Source of the DNA: Bacteroidota bacterium
GTDB lineage: Bacteria; Bacteroidota; Bacteroidia; M30B66
Length of the DNA: 11,437 bases
Reading direction: 5' to 3'
Assembly (NCBI GenBank): GCA_947497195.1
Contig: CANMGM010000045.1
Coordinates: forward strand, 1-11,437
The notes under the pieces were generated by a model. It was not told the DNA's origin, made no database searches, and saw only the letters and a list, made by a program, of their open reading frames with translations. Made by a program: the position numbers and the translations under genes. How positions within the stretch are numbered: position 1 is the first letter of the stretch; each line of letters starts with the position of its first letter. Shown here piece by piece: positions 6,077 through 11,437 of this stretch.

Positions 6077-7549
6077 ATGGCGATACTTGATGAAATTATT
6101 CATACAATGTCGAAGGAAGAAATCCGCTCCTTCAAAATCTTTATGCTGCGCATCAAAACCGGCAAGGAACGAAGAGTTTTGCAGCTTTTTGATGTAATAC
6201 GTGCACACAGGGATAAAAATCTATCTGCAGGCGAACTCACATTAAAACTACCCGGATCTCCCGATGCGAATCTTTGTTATCAGCTAAAAAAAAGGCTGCG
6301 CGATTACATCGATAGGCATGCAGCCGATTTCATATCCGCAAATCAATTCAATCAAGCATTGCAATATCTCGCTCTTGGTAGGTTTCATACATCAAAAGGG
6401 AATTTACACATTGGCATGGATTACCTCGAAAAGGCTGCATCCCGTGCACGTTCGAACCAATGGAACGATCTGCTCGAAATGATTTTAAGTGAAACGATTC
6501 AGCTTACACGCGAAATCCCTGAACTTAATCCTTCAGCGATTATCGAAGAACGTGTCGCACTTCGCAAAAAGCAAATTGCATTGAAAGAGCTCGATGAAGT
6601 GCTTGTTCTCCTTGGCTATCAGTTGCGCCTCTCGCAGCAAACCGGACGCGGTACATTAAAATACAATGAAACGCTTGAGCAAATTCTGGAACGTTACCGC
6701 GATGATAGTTTTTACTTATCCGACCCAACTTTTCGGCTTCGGGTCATAGAAGGCGTAAGTCAGTTGTTTCTCGAACAACATGCCTTTGCCGCTATGGCAA
6801 GCTATCTTTCACAACAAATTCCACTTGTCGTGCAGGCAAATTTATTTACGCGACAAAATCATGAGCTCAAATGCAAACTGCTTACCTGGTACACCAACGC
6901 GCTGTTTAAGGCAGACCGAATTGAAGATTCAATCAAAGTTGCCGCATTGTTAAAGTTGGCAATGGATGAATTCGGGGCAATGCTGGCCGATAAATATTTC
7001 ATTTTCTACAACAGTGCCCTTGTGTATGCCAATACCCGCATCAATTTGCCTGAGGCCATTCACATCCTCGAGGAAACGATCCGAAATCCGGCACTCGACA
7101 AGCACCCTCTGTACAGTCTGGTTGTCCAACTAAACCTCGTGCTTTGTTATTACGAATCGGGACTGTTCGAAAAAGCCTCCAAACGTTTAGCGAGGCTTTA
7201 TATTCACCCGGCCTATGGGCTAGCCGATCCTTATTTCAAGGTAAAAATAGGCATTACCGATGTGATTTTAAAAGTTACACTCGACCGCTGGGATGCTGCA
7301 TTGCCTCGAATTCGGCAGGTGCAGAAAGATTTCGAACCACATCTCAACGAAGAAAGCACCTACGAAAAAATCATTTCCTTTCTCGGTATTATGCTTTCAA
7401 TTGCTCGAAGGGATGGCGATTTAACCGCCTCACTCAACCAGAAAATCGCAGATTGGCTCGAATTGTATAAAAACCAGGAGGCCGAAACCGAAGTTATTCA
7501 GTACTACAACTGGCTGCAATCATGGTATGCAAAGCACACATTACGCTGA
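6077..7549 (+). CDS. TPR-like helical repeat protein
   Basis: This 490-residue protein has no signal peptide or membrane segment and is all-helical. It opens with a conserved-looking head, DEIIHTMSKEEIRSFKIF (5-22), of the kind seen in Bacteroidota TPR proteins whose N-terminus reads 'LSK.E.R.FK.F'. Degenerate tetratricopeptide helix pairs follow at about 92-125, 300-335 and 343-375, with more helices to the end. The likely role is as a scaffold for protein contacts; the partners are unknown. The ATG follows a 67-nt divergent spacer holding the palindrome TAAATTTA (6047-6054), one mismatch from TAnnTTTG, which could serve as a -7 element. The 3' end overlaps the 3' end of thiL by 9 bp in convergent orientation, each stop codon lying inside the other gene, and no terminator is visible there. 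Confidence 0.85.
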   Translation: MAILDEIIHTMSKEEIRSFKIFMLRIKTGKERRVLQLFDVIRAHRDKNLSAGELTLKLPGSPDANLCYQLKKRLRDYIDRHAADFISANQFNQALQYLALGRFHTSKGNLHIGMDYLEKAASRARSNQWNDLLEMILSETIQLTREIPELNPSAIIEERVALRKKQIALKELDEVLVLLGYQLRLSQQTGRGTLKYNETLEQILERYRDDSFYLSDPTFRLRVIEGVSQLFLEQHAFAAMASYLSQQIPLVVQANLFTRQNHELKCKLLTWYTNALFKADRIEDSIKVAALLKLAMDEFGAMLADKYFIFYNSALVYANTRINLPEAIHILEETIRNPALDKHPLYSLVVQLNLVLCYYESGLFEKASKRLARLYIHPAYGLADPYFKVKIGITDVILKVTLDRWDAALPRIRQVQKDFEPHLNEESTYEKIISFLGIMLSIARRDGDLTASLNQKIADWLELYKNQEAETEVIQYYNWLQSWYAKHTLR

Positions 7550-8596
7550 TGTACCCGGAAAACTGTTCCAGCCCTGCGCAGTTAATTCATGCATACCGCC
7601 ACTCTTATCGACAAGCTGCACCCCTTCCGAAACATCGGTAATGTGACCAATCACACTCAACAGCGTACTTCCTTTAATCTTCTCGTAATCGCCCTGTTCA
7701 ACCGTAAACAGCAATTCGTAATCTTCGCCTCCGCTCAATGCACAAACTGTAGGATCGAGGTTAAACTCGCGTGCCATCGCATATGTAGTGGGATCGATCG
7801 GGATTTTTTCTTCATACAGCCTGCAGCCCACATTGCTTTGCCCGCAGATGTGGAGCGTTTCAGACGACAATCCATCCGACACATCAATCATTGAGGTAGG
7901 TACAACGCCAATTTCGGCGAGATATTCTACCACATCCATGCGCGCTTCGGGCTTTAATTGACGCTCGAGAATGTAATCGTTTCCTTCCAAATCGGGCTGT
8001 GCATCTGGGTGATCCATGAACACGTTTTTTTCGCGTTCCAAAAGCTGCAGGCCTACATAGGCTCCACCTAAATCGCCCGAAACAACAAGTAAATCTCCCT
8101 GTTTTGCACCACTGCGCAAAACCGATTTTCCGCGTTCAACTTCGCCTGTTACCGAAAGGCTGAGTATAAGTCCGGCTTTAGATGATGTGGTATCGCCTCC
8201 GGCCAGATCAACACCGTATGCCTTGCAGGCCATGGCAATGCCCTCGTAAATCTGCTCGAGTGCTTCAACCGGAAAACGGTTGGAGCAGGCAAGCGATACA
8301 AAAAGCTGCTTCGGCTGGCCATTCATGGCATAGATATCCGAAAAATTAACAACGGCAGCCTTGTAACCTAAATGCTTCAGTGGCATATACGTTAAATCGA
8401 AATGCACACCTTCGAGCAGCATATCGGTACTTACCAACATGTCTTTCTCGCTTTCGAAACGCAACACCGCAGCATCGTCGCCAATTCCTTTGACCGTTTC
8501 TTTGTTCTGAAGTACAAAGCCTGATGTTAATCTGCGGATAAGGCCAAACTCGCCCAGTTGCGAAAGCTCTGTTTTGGATGGATTGGATTGAAACAT
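7541..8596 (-). CDS. thiL: thiamine-monophosphate kinase
   Basis: This 351-residue protein phosphorylates thiamine monophosphate with ATP to give the cofactor thiamine diphosphate, the last step of biosynthesis. It is a two-domain PurM-like (AIR synthase-like) enzyme. The visible motifs in order are GIGDDAAV (37-44), STDMLLEGVHFD (56-67), VNFSDIYAMNGQP (83-95, in the place of the common SDIAAMGA.P), AGGDTTSS (132-139), SGDLGGAYVGL (173-183), IDVSDGLS (237-244) and SGGEDYELLF (288-297). The Asp-rich metal and phosphate sites are all present, so the gene looks intact. The SDIYAMN variant is what I associate with Bacteroidota. The ATG start is 9 nt after the dusB stop, so the pair is surely cotranscribed. 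No other thiamine gene is present and no TPP riboswitch is seen in front of dusB. Confidence 0.96.
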   Translation of the reverse strand: MFQSNPSKTELSQLGEFGLIRRLTSGFVLQNKETVKGIGDDAAVLRFESEKDMLVSTDMLLEGVHFDLTYMPLKHLGYKAAVVNFSDIYAMNGQPKQLFVSLACSNRFPVEALEQIYEGIAMACKAYGVDLAGGDTTSSKAGLILSLSVTGEVERGKSVLRSGAKQGDLLVVSGDLGGAYVGLQLLEREKNVFMDHPDAQPDLEGNDYILERQLKPEARMDVVEYLAEIGVVPTSMIDVSDGLSSETLHICGQSNVGCRLYEEKIPIDPTTYAMAREFNLDPTVCALSGGEDYELLFTVEQGDYEKIKGSTLLSVIGHITDVSEGVQLVDKSGGMHELTAQGWNSFPGTSA

Positions 8597-8605
8597 GGTT
8601 TGATT

Positions 8606-9598
8606 TTAGGCAAAATTCACATCGTGGTATTGCTCGGAAATAGAATCGAGCACCTGGTTGACTTCTTCATACGCGTTACTGGTTACCAGTTTGAGGCGAT
8701 ATTCCTTAAAATGCGGCAAGCCCTTGAAGTAATTGGTGTAATGCCGGCGCATTTCGATTATGCCCAATACATTTCCTTTCCAGCGGATGGATGCATCGAG
8801 ATGCGTTTTGCATACCCGAACACGCTCTGCAAGCGAAGGTGCCTGTAGGTATTCACCGGTTTTCATAAAATGCTTGATCTCGTTGAATATCCATGGATAA
8901 CCAATGCTTGCACGACCAATCATAACACCATCTACACCGAACTGATTGCGCATTTCGAGTGCTTTTTCGGGCGAATCGATATCTCCGTTGCCGAAGATCG
9001 GAATACGGATGCGGGGATTATTCTTCACCTTACCAATAAGTGTCCAGTCGGCCGGACCTTTATATAACTGTGCACGTGTGCGTCCATGGATGGTTAAAGC
9101 TTGAATACCTATATCCTGCAGGCGTTCGGCAACTTCTTCAATATTCTTTGTGGAATCATCCCAACCCAAACGGGTTTTTACGGTAACCGGAAGGCTTGTG
9201 CATTTTACGATGGCTTCGGTCATGCGCACCATTTTTGGAATATCTTGCAGCAATGCAGCTCCGGCACCTTTGCAGGCCACGTTTTTTACAGGGCAGCCAT
9301 AATTGATATCGATTAAGTCGGGAGCTGCGGCTGCGGCAATTTCGGCGGCCTCACGCATCGATTCCACATCGCTTCCGAAGAGCTGAATGCCAATTGGGCG
9401 TTCGTATTCGAAGATGTCGAGTTTCTTTTTGCTTTTTGCCGCATCGCGGATGAGCCCTTCGGAGGAGACAAATTCGGTATACATCATATCGGCGCCGTGT
9501 TCCTTGCAGACCAAACGGAAGGGCGGATCGCTCACGTCTTCCATCGGTGCAAGCAGCATGGGAAATTCGCCTAAGTCGATGTTGCCAATTTGTGCCAT
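8606..9598 (-). CDS. dusB: tRNA-dihydrouridine synthase (DusB-type)
   Basis: This 330-residue enzyme is FMN-dependent. It reduces uridine in the tRNA D-loop to dihydrouridine using NADPH. It has an N-terminal TIM barrel and a C-terminal helical tRNA-binding domain (about 250-325). The visible motifs are LAPMEDVSDPPFR (16-28, FMN contact), IQLFGSD (71-77), DINYGCPVKNV (97-107) with the catalytic Cys at 102, KTRLGWDD (141-148), HGRTRAQLYKG (171-181), FGNGDI (202-207) and MIGRASIGYPWIF (226-238). The HGRTR..Y.G.ADW stretch and overall length fit the DusB/NifR3 branch. Start choice: the ATG at 9598 is 18 nt downstream of a perfect -7 element. It is the first gene of an operon with thiL and is divergent from the CPBP protease gene across 70 nt. 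Confidence 0.96.
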   Translation of the reverse strand: MAQIGNIDLGEFPMLLAPMEDVSDPPFRLVCKEHGADMMYTEFVSSEGLIRDAAKSKKKLDIFEYERPIGIQLFGSDVESMREAAEIAAAAAPDLIDINYGCPVKNVACKGAGAALLQDIPKMVRMTEAIVKCTSLPVTVKTRLGWDDSTKNIEEVAERLQDIGIQALTIHGRTRAQLYKGPADWTLIGKVKNNPRIRIPIFGNGDIDSPEKALEMRNQFGVDGVMIGRASIGYPWIFNEIKHFMKTGEYLQAPSLAERVRVCKTHLDASIRWKGNVLGIIEMRRHYTNYFKGLPHFKEYRLKLVTSNAYEEVNQVLDSISEQYHDVNFA

Positions 9599-9615
9599 AG
9601 CAGTGAAAAATCGTG

Positions 9616-9623
9616 CAAAGATA
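9616..9623 (-). promoter_or_regulatory. -7 promoter element for dusB-thiL
   Basis: On the minus strand this is TATCTTTG, a perfect TAnnTTTG, followed by GCAC. The start would be near 9611, giving a leader of about 13 nt, which leaves no room for a riboswitch. No good TTG element is seen 19-21 nt upstream. A one-mismatch AAGTTTTG at 9641-9648 on the plus strand could serve the divergent protease gene. Confidence 0.5.
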
Positions 9624-9668
9624 GGGAATCAATCCGTCTGAAGTTTTGCATCTTTACACCTTAAAGTC

Positions 9669-10598
9669 ATGAAAATTCTCCCTTTCCTAAAACAGCGTTC
9701 GCTTGGATTGCGCATTACCCTACTGCTGCTAATTTGTGTGCTCTGTGCATCAGTAGCTTCGTTCTTCAGTTTGCTCTTCAGTTTGCTTATCTGGGATTTG
9801 CCGGTTGATGCACTACAGCATTATTCTGCATACGGAACAACCGGAATTGCCATGATGAAGTTTACGCAGGCATTTGCTTCGATGGGCTTGTTTGTGCTTC
9901 CGCCCATTATTTATGCACGTTTAATCGGACAGAAACCCCAGCATTTTCTAATGCTCGATGAACGTCCCTCGATCCCGTTTTTGGCATTTGCCTCTGTTCT
10001 GATGGCCGTTCAATTGCCCTGGATTAATGCATTGGGAATTTGGAACAATTCCATTGAGTGGGGAGGTATGTTTCGCTCAGTGTACGATAGCATGCGCGCG
10101 CAAGAAGATGCTGCAGCAGAATTGATTGGTCAGTTTCTCTACATGCCCGGTCTGGTCGATTTGTTTCAGACATTAGTTATTGTTGCACTTATTCCGGCAA
10201 TTGGTGAGGAATTGCTATTCCGCGGAGTCGTCCAGCCCATGCTTTCAGAAAAGCGTGGGGCGCATTTTGGGGTGTGGGTTACTGCTTTTGTATTCAGTTT
10301 TATTCATTTTCAGTTTTTTGGCTTTTTTCCACGCTTTATTTTAGGTGTTATGTTGGGCTATTTGGTGGTTTGGAAAAAATCGCTCTGGTATTCGATTGTA
10401 GCTCATTTCACCAATAACGCACTTGCTGTGATCGGGTATTTCGCGCACCAGCACCAGTGGATTGAACTAAATCCGGATGAATGGGGAACAGGAGAAAATT
10501 CTTTGCTATGGGTTTGCCTTTCACTGATTTTTGGCATAGTATCGTTTCTGACATTCTATAAATTTGCAAAGAGGCAAAGGCAAAGCGCCTTGCATTAA
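9669..10598 (+). CDS. CPBP-family intramembrane metalloprotease
   Basis: This 309-residue polytopic inner-membrane protein has hydrophobic segments at about 14-41, 66-84, 102-122, 163-178, 200-218, 221-235, 240-257 and 279-298. The CPBP (CAAX protease and bacteriocin-processing, Abi/Rce1-like) motifs are complete: EELLFR (180-185, EExxxR), FSFIH (209-213, FxxxH) and HFTNN (246-250, HxxxN). These give the Glu/His metal-binding active site. Family members cleave prenylated proteins, process or confer immunity to peptides, or regulate anti-sigma factors; which applies here is unknown. The start is the first ATG, at the beginning of a short basic segment followed by the first membrane helix. The next gene begins 16 nt after this stop, so the gene probably heads a three-gene operon. 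Confidence 0.93.
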   Translation: MKILPFLKQRSLGLRITLLLLICVLCASVASFFSLLFSLLIWDLPVDALQHYSAYGTTGIAMMKFTQAFASMGLFVLPPIIYARLIGQKPQHFLMLDERPSIPFLAFASVLMAVQLPWINALGIWNNSIEWGGMFRSVYDSMRAQEDAAAELIGQFLYMPGLVDLFQTLVIVALIPAIGEELLFRGVVQPMLSEKRGAHFGVWVTAFVFSFIHFQFFGFFPRFILGVMLGYLVVWKKSLWYSIVAHFTNNALAVIGYFAHQHQWIELNPDEWGTGENSLLWVCLSLIFGIVSFLTFYKFAKRQRQSALH

Positions 10599-10614
10599 TT
10601 CAATTCTAAATACA

Positions 10615-11010
10615 ATGTTTAGCGACACAACTACATTTAGCGCGTGGTTTCCTCACAGGTTCAAACTTGTGGGATGCGTAATTCTTTTTATAACAGGTGT
10701 TCTTGCAACATTTCTGCAATTGGGCGATGTATTCGACGAAATTGTAAAGTCAAACGCCTTTCGATCTGGCATGCGGAGTACCATTTTAATCGGATTGTTT
10801 CTCATTGCTTCAAGTCGTGAGAAAATTGAGGACGAGTTGGTTGGTTTGCTCCGGCTGAAATCGTTCGAATGGTCGTTTCGATGGGGGATTCTCTACACAA
10901 TTGTAGATTTAGCCTTTCCGGCCAGCAGCATAGAATTAAGCGGCTTTTCGCTTATATTCAGCATGCTGATTGTGTATCTGCTGGTGTTTTATTTCAAAAA
11001 GCGGGAGTAA
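10615..11010 (+). CDS. small four-helix membrane protein, partner of XRE regulator
   Basis: This 131-residue protein has hydrophobic segments at about 17-36, 54-66, 88-101 and 111-127. A charged middle loop, SREKIEDELVGLLRLKSFEW (67-86), separates two helix pairs. A loop of the form 'KIEDE...LRL.S..W' is what I recall from Bacteroidota membrane proteins encoded just before a tiny XRE regulator, as is the case here. Its function is unknown; it may sense a membrane signal or be the target of its regulator. The frame is open from a TTG at 10564, but that would overlap the protease gene by 35 nt and add 17 residues before the first helix pair. The ATG at 10615 is the better start. It sits inside a short inverted repeat, CTAAA-TACAATG-TTTAG (10606-10622), which may be chance. 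Confidence 0.8.
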   Translation: MFSDTTTFSAWFPHRFKLVGCVILFITGVLATFLQLGDVFDEIVKSNAFRSGMRSTILIGLFLIASSREKIEDELVGLLRLKSFEWSFRWGILYTIVDLAFPASSIELSGFSLIFSMLIVYLLVFYFKKRE

Positions 11011-11012
11011 AC

Positions 11013-11213
11013 GTGAAGAACAACCTAAAGATAGCCCGCGTTCAGAAAAATCTCACGCAGCAGGATTTGGCAGAACGGATTGGCGTATCGAGGCAAACCA
11101 TTAATTCGATTGAGACTAATCGCTACATTCCCTCTACCTTATTAGCACTTAAAGTAAGCAAGGAATTGGCATGCAAAGTCGAAGAGCTCTTTGAACTCGA
11201 GCAGGACGATTAA
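11013..11213 (+). CDS. small XRE-family transcriptional regulator (YgzD-like)
   Basis: This 66-residue protein is essentially one helix-turn-helix domain. The residues are NLKIARVQKNLTQQDLAERI (4-23), the recognition helix SRQTINSIE (26-34), NRYIPSTLLALK (36-47) and the ending KVEELFELE (55-63). That length and ending are typical of the minimal HTH_3 regulators related to Bacillus YgzD. It probably binds DNA as a dimer. The start is the GTG at 11013, 2 nt after the preceding TAA and behind a GGGAG ribosome-binding site that overlaps that stop, so it is translationally coupled. The frame open further upstream runs inside the membrane-protein gene and is not used. Pairing with a membrane protein suggests that both belong to one response module; the target is unknown. 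Confidence 0.92.
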   Translation: MKNNLKIARVQKNLTQQDLAERIGVSRQTINSIETNRYIPSTLLALKVSKELACKVEELFELEQDD

Positions 11214-11228
11214 TTTTTTTATGAAATA

Positions 11229-11269
11229 ATGTAAAGCTTACTTGTCTTTATGTAAAACATAATTTACAT
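11229..11269. repeat. three ATGTAAA motifs at promoter (possible operator)
   Basis: ATGTAAA occurs at 11229-11235 and at 11250-11256 (21 nt apart, two helical turns), and inverted as TTTACAT at 11263-11269. The last two form a perfect 7-bp inverted repeat around ACATAA and lie between and over the promoter elements. A regulator bound here would block the promoter. The adjacent XRE protein is a candidate, by position only. Confidence 0.4.
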
Positions 11270-11272
11270 TTG
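11241..11272 (+). promoter_or_regulatory. promoter of exported-protein gene
   Basis: CTTG at 11241-11244, a 20-nt spacer, then a perfect TACATTTG at 11265-11272. This is the best complete Bacteroidota-type promoter in the window. The start would be near 11277, with a leader of about 12 nt before the ATG at 11289. Confidence 0.6.
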
Positions 11273-11288
11273 CCGAAACAATTTTTCC

Positions 11289-11437
11289 ATGAAATACTTT
11301 CTAACTGGGTTGGCCGTAAGTTTTATCCTTATAGCTGAATTCGCATTCAAAACCGGTGTGTATGAAGTGCGTAAATCGAGTGCCGAAGTCGAACAGGAAG
11401 AGGGTGTCTATGTTTTTTACCGCGCAAAACCTGTTGC
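11289..11437 (+). CDS. exported protein, 5' part only
   Basis: The first 49 codons are visible and run off the window end. The start MKYFLTGLAVSFILIAEFAF (1-20) looks like a signal peptide or single anchor with only one early Lys. It is followed by a hydrophilic stretch, KTGVYEVRKSSAEVEQEEG, and then VYVFYRAKPV. I do not recognise the family. The ATG sits 16 nt after a perfect -7 element, which fixes the start. Transcription appears independent of the XRE gene 75 nt upstream, though read-through is possible because no clear terminator follows that gene; there is only a T7 run at its stop without a good hairpin. Confidence 0.6.
   Translation, partial: MKYFLTGLAVSFILIAEFAFKTGVYEVRKSSAEVEQEEGVYVFYRAKPV

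Noticed and set aside
8606..8848. plus-strand open frames across the dusB and thiL region
   Set aside because: They are antisense shadows of two strongly motif-supported genes and have no independent features.
9599..9668. TPP riboswitch upstream of the dusB-thiL operon
   Set aside because: Only 70 nt separate it from the divergent gene, the predicted leader is about 13 nt, and no TPP-aptamer core such as CTGAGA was seen.

Overview
The window reads as a chromosomal segment of a member of the Bacteroidota. The evidence is the TAnnTTTG-type -7 promoter elements just upstream of several starts, A-rich rather than Shine-Dalgarno-rich leaders, a LamB-like lipoprotein with a TSC lipobox, a secreted protein whose C-terminus resembles a type IX secretion sorting domain, and the SDIYAMN variant of the ThiL motif. 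No rRNA, tRNA, CRISPR, IS element or phage gene was recognised. The species cannot be named from this sequence.

Left part (1-1756): a visibly AT-richer stretch with a gene-free left edge, a small HEAT-like helical protein (263-787, minus) and an outer-membrane beta-barrel of the MetA/phenol-degradation type (907-1689, minus). Next is a minus-strand pair of cell-envelope genes: a PKD-domain lipoprotein (2839-3180) followed 5 nt later by a membrane-anchored HSL/BD-FAE-type esterase (1757-2833). A 334-nt non-coding region at 3181-3514 separates this pair from a divergent DUF58 (von Willebrand A-like) gene (3515-4444, plus).

Middle part (4456-7549): a UPF0173 metallo-beta-lactamase-fold hydrolase (minus) converges on the DUF58 gene. 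Upstream of it is a strong intrinsic terminator (minus strand), possibly the end of a small RNA, and then a secreted protein with a type IX-like C-terminal region (5332-6009, minus). A large TPR-like helical protein (6077-7549, plus) diverges from that gene.

Right part (7541-11437): housekeeping genes thiL (thiamine monophosphate kinase) and dusB (tRNA-dihydrouridine synthase) form a tight minus-strand operon that starts at a perfect -7 element. Divergent from it is a plus-strand three-gene cluster: a CPBP intramembrane protease, a small four-helix membrane protein and a tiny XRE regulator whose start lies 2 nt after the preceding stop. The window ends in the first 49 codons of an exported protein with its own promoter and a set of ATGTAAA repeats.

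Most of the window is ordinary. The best candidates for something less described are the protease/membrane protein/XRE cluster with the repeat-bearing promoter beyond it, the hairpin-plus-terminator RNA candidate at 5163-5248, and the lipoprotein-esterase pair. None of these can be shown to be a new system from sequence alone.
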